Assembly (NCBI GenBank): GCA_021299185.1
Contig: JAJTHZ010000139.1
Span: 1 to 37,815, forward strand
Length of the DNA: 37,815 nt
DNA from: Lysobacteraceae bacterium
GTDB taxonomy: Bacteria > Pseudomonadota > Gammaproteobacteria > Xanthomonadales > Ahniellaceae
Direction: 5' to 3'
Part shown: positions 1 through 7,833 of the stretch, in pieces
Layout: each line of letters begins with the position of its first letter
Position numbering within the stretch: position 1 is the stretch's first letter
The notes under the pieces: generated by a model
The model's database searches: none
Seen by the model: the letters and a program-made list of their open reading frames with translations, nothing else
What the model was told of the DNA's origin: nothing
Made by a program: the position numbers and the translations under genes

Positions 1-117
1 GCCAAACGCAGGGCACGTGGATTCACCCGCCTGTCCACGATCCGAACCGTCATTTTCCTGATCGCCGGAAAGCTCGACTTCTACTCGGTCAACCCGCATG
101 TCGCTCGCCCGGCATAA
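1..117 (+). CDS. C-terminal end of an ISL3-like transposase (partial)
   Basis: The reading frame is open from base 1 and ends at TAA 115-117, giving the last 38 residues of a protein that starts outside the window. The tail holds KRRARGF followed by TVIFLIAGKLDF, which resembles the C-terminal end of ISL3-family DDE transposases as I remember them. The stop codon lies one base before a candidate terminal inverted repeat, as expected for a transposase at the end of its element. The family call rests on a short tail only; another DDE family is possible. Confidence 0.5.
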   Translation, partial: AKRRARGFTRLSTIRTVIFLIAGKLDFYSVNPHVARPA

Positions 118-140
118 CCCACTTGAATTTCAACAGACCC
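1..140. mobile_element. Right end of an insertion sequence inserted in htpX
   Basis: The segment consists of the transposase tail and a candidate terminal inverted repeat at 118-140, which read on the minus strand begins GGGTCTGTTGAAAT. The boundary at 140/141 is set by the break in htpX: the minus-strand frame from 212 reads as HtpX to codon 24 (bases 143-141) and then turns into unrelated sequence. ISL3 elements usually make 8-bp target duplications, so bases 141-148 (CAGGTTGA) are the predicted duplication. The other end lies outside the window. Confidence 0.55.
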
Positions 141-212
141 CAGGTTGAAGATGATGGACACGACCACCAGCACGGCGATGTTGGTGGCGAGGAACAGCGC
201 GATCCGCGTCAT
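81..212 (-). pseudogene. htpX: htpX N-terminal fragment, interrupted by the insertion sequence
   Basis: HtpX is an inner-membrane zinc metalloprotease that helps degrade misfolded membrane proteins. From ATG at 212 the frame reads MTRIALFLATNIAVLVVV and continues to codon 24, matching the conserved first transmembrane helix of HtpX. From codon 25 it runs into the inserted element and stops at TAG 81-83, so the chimeric product would be 43 aa and lack the HExxH catalytic site. An AGGAG ribosome binding site precedes the start, so the fragment may still be translated. The rest of htpX, if present, lies beyond the element outside the window. Only 24 residues support the name, but the match is characteristic. 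Confidence 0.7.
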
Positions 213-345
213 GGCGAAAGGGCTCCTGGGGGATGGGTAGGCCGCGTGCTGCTTGCCACGCGGCCGGGCTCACGGTGCACTATGTCGGGGATGATGGGCG
301 AATTTCAACCGCAGCTTGTCGTGTGTACCGTTGTGGAGCGTTGAC

Positions 346-1248
346 GTGAATTTCTCGTCGACGCCACGTAACCCGGCGCCGTATCGGGGCCGCTTCGCGC
401 CCTCGCCCACCGGCGACCTGCATTTCGGCTCGCTGCTCGCCGCGGTCGGCAGTTGGGTGCGGGCGCGGACCGCCGGCGGCACCTGGCTGCTGCGCATCGA
501 AGACCTCGACCCACCGCGCGAAGTTCCCGGCGCCGCCGTGCGCCAGATCGAGGCGCTGGCGCGCTTCGGCATGCCGGCCGACGAACCGATCGAGTACCAG
601 TCGCAGCGCACCGGCCTGTATCGCGCCGCGCTGGCGCGCCTGCGCGCCGACGGCATCGCCTTCGACTGCCGCTGCAGCCGCGCCGACCTGGGTCCCGGCG
701 GCATCCACCACCAATGCGTGGCCGCCGATCCGTCGCGACCGGCGGCGGTGCGCGTGCGGGTGCCGGACGCCGAGATCGGCTTCGAGGACCTGCTGCAGGG
801 CCGCTTCGCGCAGCGCCTCGCGCAGGACGTGGGCGACTTCGTGGTCTGGCGGGTCGAGGGCTGGCCCGCCTACCAACTGGCGGTGGTGGTCGACGACGCC
901 GAGCAGGGCATCACCGAGGTCGTGCGCGGCGCGGACCTGCTCGACTCCACGCCGCGCCAGCTGTTCCTGCAGCGCGCGCTGGGACTGCCGACGCCGGACT
1001 ACCTGCACCTGCCGCTGGCGCTCGGCGCGGACGGCGCCAAGCTGTCGAAGTCCAGCCACAGCCTGCCGGTCGACCCGCTCGATCCGATGCCGGCCCTGCG
1101 CGCCGCGCTGGCCTTCCTCGGCTGGCCGACGGCGCCGTTCCGCGAGCTGCGCTCCCCGGAGGCCGCGCTCGCCCTCGCCTGCCTCGACTTCGACCCCGCG
1201 CGCCTGCCGCGCGTGCGCGCCCTGCCGGCGCCCGACCCGCCCGCCTGA
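346..1248 (+). CDS. gluQ: Glutamyl-Q tRNA(Asp) synthetase
   Basis: GluQ-RS is a shortened glutamyl-tRNA synthetase paralogue that attaches glutamate to queuosine in tRNA(Asp) rather than to a tRNA end. The 300-residue product has the class I synthetase start RFAPSPTGDLHFGSL, with the HIGH-like HFGS at residues 26-29, and KLSKS from K232 as the KMSKS equivalent. The anticodon-binding half of GluRS is missing, and a CRC...C cluster near residues 108-125 is the likely zinc site, both typical of the family. I chose GTG 346 because GGAGC lies about 7 bases upstream; an in-frame TTG at 316 lacks such a site. It lies divergent to the broken htpX. Confident by family. Confidence 0.9.
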   Translation: MNFSSTPRNPAPYRGRFAPSPTGDLHFGSLLAAVGSWVRARTAGGTWLLRIEDLDPPREVPGAAVRQIEALARFGMPADEPIEYQSQRTGLYRAALARLRADGIAFDCRCSRADLGPGGIHHQCVAADPSRPAAVRVRVPDAEIGFEDLLQGRFAQRLAQDVGDFVVWRVEGWPAYQLAVVVDDAEQGITEVVRGADLLDSTPRQLFLQRALGLPTPDYLHLPLALGADGAKLSKSSHSLPVDPLDPMPALRAALAFLGWPTAPFRELRSPEAALALACLDFDPARLPRVRALPAPDPPA

Positions 1249-1273
1249 CGGCACGGCCGACCCGCGCGGCCGC

Positions 1274-1279
1274 TACAAT
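1274..1279 (+). promoter_or_regulatory. Candidate -10 element for phaB1
   Basis: TACAAT lies 41 bases before the phaB1 ATG within CCGCTACAATGCGCG. No good -35 is visible at 16-18 bases. A similar CCGCTA-type -10 (TAAGAT, 2697-2702) lies at nearly the same distance before phaB2. Tentative. Confidence 0.4.
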
Positions 1280-1320
1280 GCGCGCCGGTCGCAGGTCGCG
1301 GCCATCCTTGGGAGGGGAAC

Positions 1321-2061
1321 ATGACGTCTCGCGTCGCACTCGTCACCGGCGGCACCGGAGGCATCGGCACCGCCATCTGCCAGCGCCTCGCCCGGATGGG
1401 CCATCGCGTGGCCACCAACTACCGCGACGAGGCCAAGGCCCGCGCCTGGCAGCAGAAGCTGAAGGAGCACGGCACCGACGTCGCCATCGTGCCCGGCGAC
1501 GTCACCTCGGTGGAGTCGGCGGCGGCGATGGTGCGCGGCGTCGAACAGGCGCTCGGCCCGGTCGAGATCCTGATCAACAACGCCGGCATCACCCGCGACG
1601 GCACCTTCCACAAGATGACGCCGCCGCAGTGGATGGACGTCATCAACACCAACCTGAACTCCTGCTACAACGTCACCCGCCCGGTGATCGACGGCATGCG
1701 CGAGCGCAAGTGGGGCCGGATCATCCAGATCTCCTCCATCAACGGCCTCAAGGGCCAGTACGGCCAGGCCAACTACGCCGCGTCCAAGGCCGGCATGCAC
1801 GGGTTCACCATCTCGCTCGCGCGCGAGAACGCCAAGCTCGGCATCACGGTCAACACCGTCTCGCCCGGCTACGTCGCCACCGACATGGTGATGGCGGTGC
1901 CGGAGGAAGTGCGCGCCAAGATCGCCGCCGACATCCCCACCGGCCGCCTCGGCACGCCGGAGGAAATCGCCTATGCCGTGGCCTTCCTGGTCGCCGAGGA
2001 AGCCGCGTGGATCACCGGCTCCAACCTCGACATCAACGGCGGCCACCACATGGGCTGGTGA
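1321..2061 (+). CDS. phaB: Acetoacetyl-CoA reductase (first copy)
   Basis: PhaB reduces acetoacetyl-CoA to (R)-3-hydroxybutyryl-CoA, the second step of polyhydroxybutyrate synthesis in the cytoplasm. The 246-aa product is a classical short-chain dehydrogenase: TGGTGGIG nucleotide loop at 9-16, NNAG at 86-89, and catalytic S139, Y152 and K156 (YAASK). The C-terminal NGGHHMGW matches PhaB rather than the related FabG. After the second beta strand it reads NYRDE (33-37), with a basic residue and no acidic end, fitting NADPH use. GGGAGGGGAAC sits directly before the ATG. phaR and a second phaB follow; no phaA or phaC is in the window. Confidence 0.92.
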   Translation: MTSRVALVTGGTGGIGTAICQRLARMGHRVATNYRDEAKARAWQQKLKEHGTDVAIVPGDVTSVESAAAMVRGVEQALGPVEILINNAGITRDGTFHKMTPPQWMDVINTNLNSCYNVTRPVIDGMRERKWGRIIQISSINGLKGQYGQANYAASKAGMHGFTISLARENAKLGITVNTVSPGYVATDMVMAVPEEVRAKIAADIPTGRLGTPEEIAYAVAFLVAEEAAWITGSNLDINGGHHMGW

Positions 2062-2160
2062 CGGCCGCCGCCCCCGCGCGGGCGCCATCGACGGCGCCCG
2101 TCCGCCCTTCGCCCCGCCGGCACGAGGCCGGCGGTCCGGCTTCGTGATAACGTCCCCGGC

Positions 2161-2655
2161 ATGGCCAAGACCCGCGTCATCAAGAAGTACCCGAACCGGC
2201 GTCTCTACGACACCGAGATCTCGAGTTACATCACCATCGAGGACGTGCGCCAGCTGGTGATCGACGGCGAGACGTTCGAGGTGCGCGACGCCAAGTCGGG
2301 CGAGGACATCACCCGCTCCGTGCTGCTGCAGATCATCGCCGAGCACGAGGAGCACGGGCAGCCGATGTTCTCCACCAACCTGCTCTCGCAGGTGATCCGC
2401 TTCTACGGCGACTCGCTGCAGGGCTTCATGGGCTCCTACCTCGAGAAGTCGCTGCAGACCTTCCTCGAGCAGAGCCAGCAGTTCCGCAGCCAGCTCAACA
2501 GCCTGATCGGCCAGAGCCCGTGGACCATGCTCAACGAGATGACCGAGCGCAACCTCGAGATCTGGAAGACCACGCAGGCGCGGATGATGCAGGGCACGAA
2601 CCTGCCCAAGCCCCCGGAGCGCCCGGCGGCGCCAAAAGCCGGCGAAAAGAAGTGA
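2161..2655 (+). CDS. phaR: Polyhydroxyalkanoate synthesis repressor PhaR
   Basis: PhaR binds both DNA and polyhydroxybutyrate and represses phasin and its own gene until granules form. The 164-aa product begins with the signature KKYPNRRLYDTEISSYIT (residues 8-25), the N-terminal DNA-binding domain, followed by the PHB accumulation regulatory segment around 66-115 (QVIRFYGDSLQGFMGSYLE) and a helical, charged tail. No Shine-Dalgarno sequence is visible before the ATG. TGATAA at 2145-2150 could be a -10 close enough to give a very short leader, which is inference. It sits between the two phaB copies, as expected for a PHA locus. Confidence 0.93.
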   Translation: MAKTRVIKKYPNRRLYDTEISSYITIEDVRQLVIDGETFEVRDAKSGEDITRSVLLQIIAEHEEHGQPMFSTNLLSQVIRFYGDSLQGFMGSYLEKSLQTFLEQSQQFRSQLNSLIGQSPWTMLNEMTERNLEIWKTTQARMMQGTNLPKPPERPAAPKAGEKK

Positions 2656-2696
2656 GCCGCGGCGCGCGGCCCGTGGCCGGCGCGCGGATCCGCCGC

Positions 2697-2702
2697 TAAG
2701 AT
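2697..2702 (+). promoter_or_regulatory. Candidate -10 element for phaB2
   Basis: TAAGAT lies 48 bases before the phaB2 ATG in the context CCGCTAAGATCGCGG, closely resembling the candidate before phaB1. This suggests the second copy has its own promoter in addition to read-through from phaR. No convincing -35. Confidence 0.35.
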
Positions 2703-2750
2703 CGCGGTTTGTTGCGGCGCACCACGCGCCGCTCCCGCGAGGACACCCGA

Positions 2751-3497
2751 ATGAACCAGCGCCTGGCCGTGGTCACCGGAGGCATCGGCGGCCTCGGCGT
2801 CGAGATCTGCCGCCAACTGGCGCGTGCCGGTCGCCGCGTGGTCGCCGCCGATCTCGCCGTGCGCACCGATCGCATCGCGCAGTTCGAGGCCGAGGTCGCC
2901 GACCTCGGTGGCGCGGTCACCTTCGAGCCGGTCGACGTCGCCGATTTCGACTCTTGCGCCGACCTCGTGCGCCGGGTGGGCGAACGCCTGGGCCCGGTCG
3001 ACGTGCTGGTCAACGCCGCCGGCATCACGCGCGACGGCACCCTGCGCAAGATGAGCCCCGAGCAGTGGCGCGGCGTGCTCTCGGTCAACCTCGACGGCGT
3101 GTTCAACATGTGTCGCCAGGTGGTGGAGCCGATGTGCGAGCGCGGCTTCGGCCGCATCGTCAACGTGTCGTCGGTCAACGGGCAGACCGGCCAGTTCGGC
3201 CAGGCCAACTACGCGGCGTCCAAGGCCGGCATCCATGGCTTCACGATGTCGATGGCGCGCGAGGTCGCGCGCAAGGGCGTCACCGTGAACAGCGTCTCGC
3301 CGGGCTATTGCCGCACCGCGCTGGTGTCCGCCATCCCCGAGAGCGTGCGCAACGAGATCATCGCCCGCATCCCGGTGGGACGCCTCGGTGAACCGGCGGA
3401 GATCGCGCGCACCGTGGTGTTCCTGACCGCCGACGAGGCCGGCTTCATCACCGGCGCCAACATCCCGGTCAACGGCGGCTACTTCATGGATTTCTGA
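2751..3497 (+). CDS. phaB: Acetoacetyl-CoA reductase paralogue (second copy)
   Basis: This 248-aa short-chain dehydrogenase is a clear paralogue of the phaB at 1321, sharing AGITRDGT, GQANYAASKAG and the NGG C-terminal signature. The nucleotide loop is TGGIGGLG at 9-16 and the catalytic residues are S141, Y154 and K158. Unlike the first copy, the second beta strand ends in VVAAD with an acidic D34, a feature that in this superfamily usually favours NADH over NADPH. The start at 2751 is supported by GAGGA 7 bases upstream; a TTG at 2709 in the same frame lacks support. It may be a cofactor-specialised PhaB or another beta-ketoacyl reductase. Confidence 0.88.
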   Translation: MNQRLAVVTGGIGGLGVEICRQLARAGRRVVAADLAVRTDRIAQFEAEVADLGGAVTFEPVDVADFDSCADLVRRVGERLGPVDVLVNAAGITRDGTLRKMSPEQWRGVLSVNLDGVFNMCRQVVEPMCERGFGRIVNVSSVNGQTGQFGQANYAASKAGIHGFTMSMAREVARKGVTVNSVSPGYCRTALVSAIPESVRNEIIARIPVGRLGEPAEIARTVVFLTADEAGFITGANIPVNGGYFMDF

Positions 3498-3514
3498 GGA
3501 CACGGCCCGCGAGC

Positions 3515-4930
3515 ATGGAATTCGCCCGCACCCTGGTCGACGGCCTGCGCCTGGTCGCGCTGCGCCGGCCTTCGCACCGCTGGCGGCGCATCGGGCCCGG
3601 CGAGTTCTGGCTGGCGGCGGTGCTGCTGCTGGCGGTGAACTTCGTCGAGGCCTTCCTGTCGGTGCCGGGCCCGCGCCAGTTCGACCTCGACGCGCTGCGT
3701 GGCCTGTCCTTCTACGTCCTGCTCGCGCTGCTGGTGGCCTGGGCGACCTGCGTCGCGCTGCGCCGGCCGGCGCTGTTCTGGCCCTTCGCCACCCTGGTCC
3801 TGCTGGCCGAAACCCTGGTCGGCACCGCCGTGCTGCTGCTCGACAATACGCTGATCGACTGGCTGTGGCCGGGCCGCGATCCCGACCAGGACCAGACCGC
3901 GCTGCTGCTGTGGCTGGCCTGGACCCTGCTCGCCGTGCGCCGCCTGTTCGACCACCTCGAGCCGCAGCGGGACTGGCCGCAGCGCAGCCTCGCCGCGCTG
4001 CTGGTCACCGCGGCGATCGCCCTGCCCGCCTGGTTCATCGAGCGCGGCAGTTTCTTCTACCCGGCCGACTGGGACGCCGCGCCACCCGAGGTCGCCGACG
4101 CACCGGTGCTCACGATCGAACCCGAAGACCTGATGCTCGCCCAGCCGGCGCGGCTCGACGCGGCGCTGGCCGCGCTCGAACCGCAGCGGCCGGGCGTGGT
4201 GGATCTCTACGTGATCAGCTTCGGCAGCGACGGCAGCGAGCGCGTGTTCCGCAACGAGACCCTCTACGTGCGCGCGCTGTTCGAGCGCCGCTTCGGCGCC
4301 GGCGGCCGCGTGCTGGCGCTGTCGAACGATCCCGACCTCGCCGCCGTCCTGCCGCTCGCGATCCGCGCCAACCTCGGTGCCGCGCTGCGCGGCGTCGCGT
4401 CGAAGATGGACCCGGCGGAGGACATCCTGCTGCTGTTCGTCACCTCGCACGGTTCGGAGGCGCACGAACTCCAGGTCACGCTCGACCCGCTGCCGCTGGC
4501 GCAGGTCGATCCGGCGTGGCTCGCCCAGGCGCTGGACGACACCGGCATCCAGCATCGCGTGGTCGCGGTGTCGGCCTGCTTCTCGGGCGGCTTCCTGCCG
4601 GCGCTCGAAGACCCCCGCACGCTGGCCTTCACCGCCGCCCGCGCCGATCGCCCCTCCTTCGGCTGCGGACCCGACTCCGACATCACCTTCTTCGGCCGCG
4701 CGTGGCTCACCGAAGCCCTGAACGAAACCGCCGACTTCGTCGACGCCTTCGAGCGCGCCAAGGTCGCGATCGCGCGGCGCGAGAAGGCCGCCGGCTACGA
4801 CCCGTCGGAGCCGCAGGTCGCACGCAGCGCGGCGGTCGAGGCACATCTCGCGCGCTGGCGAGAGGGCATCACGCCGGGGCCAGCGGTGCCGTTCGATCCG
4901 GAGGGATTGGTGGCGGAGGCGGTGCGCTGA
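3515..4930 (+). CDS. Membrane-anchored C13 (legumain-like) cysteine peptidase
   Basis: The 471-aa product has two parts. Residues about 30-175 contain roughly five hydrophobic segments; residues about 190-440 resemble peptidase family C13 of the caspase-like fold. The catalytic dyad is visible: H312 in FVTSHGSEAHE and C355 in VSACFSGGF, each after a hydrophobic strand, as in legumain and GPI-transamidase subunit 8. The conserved ADRPSFGCG segment follows. The substrate is unknown; the catalytic domain is probably periplasmic. The gene starts 17 bases after phaB2 with GAGGA somewhat far upstream, so it may be cotranscribed. Bacterial C13 proteins of this layout are known but mostly uncharacterised. 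Confidence 0.8.
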   Translation: MEFARTLVDGLRLVALRRPSHRWRRIGPGEFWLAAVLLLAVNFVEAFLSVPGPRQFDLDALRGLSFYVLLALLVAWATCVALRRPALFWPFATLVLLAETLVGTAVLLLDNTLIDWLWPGRDPDQDQTALLLWLAWTLLAVRRLFDHLEPQRDWPQRSLAALLVTAAIALPAWFIERGSFFYPADWDAAPPEVADAPVLTIEPEDLMLAQPARLDAALAALEPQRPGVVDLYVISFGSDGSERVFRNETLYVRALFERRFGAGGRVLALSNDPDLAAVLPLAIRANLGAALRGVASKMDPAEDILLLFVTSHGSEAHELQVTLDPLPLAQVDPAWLAQALDDTGIQHRVVAVSACFSGGFLPALEDPRTLAFTAARADRPSFGCGPDSDITFFGRAWLTEALNETADFVDAFERAKVAIARREKAAGYDPSEPQVARSAAVEAHLARWREGITPGPAVPFDPEGLVAEAVR

Positions 4931-4940
4931 GCGCCGTTCG

Positions 4941-5092
4941 GAGGGCCCAGGGCCCAGGGCTCAGGGCCCAGCCGAAGGAATCGATGCAGCGGCGTTGCAA
5001 CGCTCGACGGCAACCACCGTCCTCGCAACGCCCAAACGCCGCGATCCTGCGTTTCGGGCCCTGGGCCCTTGGCCCTGGGCCCTCAGCCCTCA
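4941..5092. repeat. GGGCCC-rich inverted repeat between convergent genes
   Basis: The left arm (4941-4971) repeats GGGCCCAGGG units. The right arm (5056-5092) carries the complement, built from GGGCCCTGGGCCCTTGGCCC. Together they could fold into a long imperfect hairpin around about 85 bases, which also contain a small AAACGC/GCGTTT stem (5034-5054). It lies between the end of the C13 peptidase gene and the end of hisIE, so it may help terminate both. Nothing else coding is seen in the 194-bp gap. Confidence 0.5.
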
Positions 5093-5124
5093 GCCATCAC
5101 ACCGCAGCAAAGCACCCACCGCAG

Positions 5125-5742
5125 CTACCCCGCCGGCGAATGCCGCTTCGCCAACTCAGCCACCACGTTGGCCAATGACAGCCCGCGCGCGCGCAGCAGC
5201 ACCAGCAGGTGGAACACGAGGTCGGCGGCTTCGCCGGTGAGCGCGGCCTCGTCCTGGGCCACCGCGGCGAGCGCGGTCTCGACCCCCTCTTCGCCCACCT
5301 TCTGGGCGATGCGGCGCACGCCGCCCTCGAACAGCTTCGTGGTGTAACTGCCGGCCGGGCGCTCGCGTTCGCGCGCGGCGACCAGGGCATCCAGCGCGGC
5401 GAGGAAGGCATAGGTCGGCTGCGGCGCGGGATCGAAACAGGTGGCCGTGCCGCGATGACAGGTCGGTCCGTGCGGGCGCGCCAGCACGCGGATCGTGTCG
5501 TCGTCGCAGTCGGCGTCCACCGACACCACTTCGAGGTGGTGGCCCGTGGTCTCGCCCTTGGTCCACAAACGCCCCTTGCTGCGCGAGAAGAACGTCACCT
5601 TGCCGCTGGCGCAGGTGGCGTCCAGCGCCGCGCGGTCCATGAAGCCCACCATCAGCAGCACGCCGCTGTCGGCGTCCTGCACCACGGCGGGCACCAGGCC
5701 ACCGGCCTTGGCGAAGTCGATGCGGTCGGGTTCCAGGCTCAT
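5125..5742 (-). CDS. hisIE: Bifunctional phosphoribosyl-AMP cyclohydrolase / phosphoribosyl-ATP pyrophosphatase
   Basis: HisIE carries out steps two and three of histidine synthesis, turning PR-ATP into PR-AMP and opening the purine ring. The 205-aa fusion has HisI in residues 1-112 ([18 protein letters not shown], the DADCDDDT metal site and the cysteine pair in CHRGTATC) and HisE after it ([11 protein letters not shown], then KVGEEGVE). It is the last gene of the operon; its ATG overlaps the hisF stop by four bases, which implies coupled translation. Length and domain order match the enterobacterial HisIE. Confidence 0.95.
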   Translation of the reverse strand: MSLEPDRIDFAKAGGLVPAVVQDADSGVLLMVGFMDRAALDATCASGKVTFFSRSKGRLWTKGETTGHHLEVVSVDADCDDDTIRVLARPHGPTCHRGTATCFDPAPQPTYAFLAALDALVAARERERPAGSYTTKLFEGGVRRIAQKVGEEGVETALAAVAQDEAALTGEAADLVFHLLVLLRARGLSLANVVAELAKRHSPAG

Positions 5743-6506
5743 GGGCGGATGGCGATCCCTTCGGCGCGCAGGTACTGCTTGAGGTCCGGCACGCTGATGG
5801 TGCCGGCGTGGAACACGCTGGCGGCCAGCGCGCCGTCGACGTCGGCCTCGACGAATACGTCGCGGAAGTGCTCCGGGGCGCCCGCCCCGCCGGAGGCGAT
5901 CAGCGGCACGCGGCAGATCGCGCGCACGGCCTTCAGTTGCGCGATGTCGTAGCCGCGGCGCACGCCGTCGCTGCCCATGCAGTTGAGCACGATCTCGCCG
6001 GCGCCGCGGCGCTGCGCTTCCGCCACCCAGTCGAGCGTGGGGCGGGCGAGCTCGCGCGAACGGCTTGGATCGCCGGTGTACTGATGCACGCGCCAGTCGC
6101 CCTCGGGTCCGCTGCTGTCGACGCCGACCACGATGCACTGCACGCCGAACTCGGTCGACAGTTCGTCGATCAGTTCCGGGCGCTCGAGCGCCGGCGAGTT
6201 GATCGAAATCTTGTCCGCCCCGGCGGCCAGCGTGCGGCGCGCCTGCTCCACGCTGCGGATGCCGCCGGCGACGCAGAACGGGATGTCGAGGTGGCGCGCG
6301 AGGCGTTCCACCCAGGCCACGTCGGCCGAGCGGCCCTCGGGACTGGCGGTGATGTCGTAGAACACCAGTTCGTCGGCGCCGGCGTCGCGGTAGCGCAGCG
6401 CGAGTTCCTCGATCCCGCCCATCACCACGTGGTCGCGGAAGCGCACGCCCTTGACGACTTGTCCGTCCCTGACGTCGAGGCACGGGATGATGCGTCGGGT
6501 CAGCAT
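5739..6506 (-). CDS. hisF: Imidazole glycerol phosphate synthase cyclase subunit
   Basis: HisF receives ammonia from HisH and with PRFAR makes imidazole glycerol phosphate and AICAR. The 255-aa (beta/alpha)8 barrel starts [15 protein letters not shown] with catalytic D11, and has the phosphate-binding segments [11 protein letters not shown] and IASGGAG. The second catalytic aspartate is probably in VGVDSS. It overlaps the end of hisA by 7 bases and hisIE by 4. Confidence 0.96.
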   Translation of the reverse strand: MLTRRIIPCLDVRDGQVVKGVRFRDHVVMGGIEELALRYRDAGADELVFYDITASPEGRSADVAWVERLARHLDIPFCVAGGIRSVEQARRTLAAGADKISINSPALERPELIDELSTEFGVQCIVVGVDSSGPEGDWRVHQYTGDPSRSRELARPTLDWVAEAQRRGAGEIVLNCMGSDGVRRGYDIAQLKAVRAICRVPLIASGGAGAPEHFRDVFVEADVDGALAASVFHAGTISVPDLKQYLRAEGIAIRP

Positions 6507-7237
6507 GTGAGCAGCTCCGCGATCGTCATGCGGCTTTCGAGCAGCGCCTTGCCGACGATCGCGCCGCCGCAGCCGGCCGCGCGCGCGGCGGCCACGTCGG
6601 CGACGTCGCGAACGCCGCCCGAGGCCTGGATGGCGAGCGTCGGGTACTTGGCGCAGATCAGGCGGTACAGGCCGATGTTCGGCCCGCCGAGCATGCCGTC
6701 GCGATCGATGTCGGTGCACAGCACGTGGCGCGCGCCCGGGCTGCCCGCGAAGAAGTCGAGCAAGCGCAGCAAGGGCACGCCGCTGGCGTGGGTCCAGCCG
6801 GCAACCGGCAGCTCGAACGCGCCGTCGTCATTGGCGCGCGTATCCAGCGCCACGCAGATGCGCCCGGGACCGAACTCGCCGATCCAGGCCGCGACCTCCT
6901 CCGGCTGGCGCACCGACACACTGCCCACCACCACCCGCGCCACGCCGGCGTCGAGCAGCGCGAGCACGTCGTCGCGCGAACGCACGCCGCCACCCGCTTG
7001 CACCGACAGCCCCGGCACCGCGACCAGGCGCCGCAGCACGTCGAACTGGGTGAAGCGGCCGAGCCGCGCGGCATCGAGGTCGACCACGTGCAGCCAGGTC
7101 GCGCCCGCGGCGGCATACGCGGACGCCACCGCCAACGGGTCCCCGGTGTAGCGGGTTTCGCGATCGTAGTCGCCCTTCTCGAGGCGCACCACGCGCCCCT
7201 CGCGCAGGTCGATGGCGGGATAGACGGTGAAGGTCAT
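6500..7237 (-). CDS. hisA: ProFAR isomerase
   Basis: HisA opens the ribose of ProFAR to give PRFAR, the fourth step of histidine synthesis. The 245-aa barrel starts [16 protein letters not shown] with the catalytic aspartate of AIDL, and has QAGGGVRS in the first half and the second acidic site in CTDIDRDG, followed by ASGGVRD. Like HisF it is a two-fold repeated barrel. Start 7237 overlaps the hisH stop by four bases. Confidence 0.96.
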   Translation of the reverse strand: MTFTVYPAIDLREGRVVRLEKGDYDRETRYTGDPLAVASAYAAAGATWLHVVDLDAARLGRFTQFDVLRRLVAVPGLSVQAGGGVRSRDDVLALLDAGVARVVVGSVSVRQPEEVAAWIGEFGPGRICVALDTRANDDGAFELPVAGWTHASGVPLLRLLDFFAGSPGARHVLCTDIDRDGMLGGPNIGLYRLICAKYPTLAIQASGGVRDVADVAAARAAGCGGAIVGKALLESRMTIAELLTC

Positions 7238-7833
7238 GGGCCGAGGAAATTGCGGATGAGGGTGGCGCCGACCGCGGCCGAGCGCTCGGGATGGAACTGC
7301 GCGCCGAAGAAGTTGCGGTGCTGGACCACCGCCGCGAACGGCCCGCCGTAGTCGCAGGTCGCGAGCGTGTGCGGCCCGACCTCGGCGTGGTAGGAGTGCA
7401 CGAAATAGGCATAGGCCTGCGCGCCGAAACCGCGCACCAGCGGGTCGTCGCGCAGCACCTCGAGCCGGTTCCAGCCCATGTGCGGCACGCGGCCGCAGCG
7501 GGCCTCCTCGAAGCGCCGCAGCCGCCCCGGCACCACGCCGAGGCAATCCACGCCGGCCTCGTCGGTGTGCTCGAACAGCAATTGCATGCCGAGGCAGATG
7601 CCGAGCACCGGGCAGGTCAAGGTCGGGATCACGGCGTCGAGCCCGCGCTCGCGCAGGCGCGCCATCGCGGGCGCGGCGGCACCGACGCCGGGCAGGATCA
7701 CGCGCTGCGCGGCGCGCAGCACCGCAGGATCCGTGCTCAGTCGCGCCGGTGCGTCCAGCCGCGCCAGTGCCGCCATCACCGAGCCGAGGTTGGCCACCCC
7801 GCTGTCGACCACCACCACCTCGCGCACGCTCAC
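7234..7833 (-). CDS. hisH: Imidazole glycerol phosphate synthase glutaminase subunit
   Basis: HisH hydrolyses glutamine and feeds ammonia to HisF. The 199-aa class I amidotransferase shows the full triad: C80 in [12 protein letters not shown], and H181 and E183 in QFHPERS. The N-terminal [13 protein letters not shown] and the PHMGWN segment at 117-122 are typical of HisH. It overlaps hisB and hisA by four bases each, so the HisH:HisF pair is made from adjacent positions in one message. Confidence 0.96.
   Translation of the reverse strand: MSVREVVVVDSGVANLGSVMAALARLDAPARLSTDPAVLRAAQRVILPGVGAAAPAMARLRERGLDAVIPTLTCPVLGICLGMQLLFEHTDEAGVDCLGVVPGRLRRFEEARCGRVPHMGWNRLEVLRDDPLVRGFGAQAYAYFVHSYHAEVGPHTLATCDYGGPFAAVVQHRNFFGAQFHPERSAAVGATLIRNFLGP

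Noticed and set aside
316-345. TTG 316 as the gluQ start
   Set aside because: It adds ten residues not seen in the family and has no Shine-Dalgarno sequence, while GTG 346 has GGAGC at good spacing.
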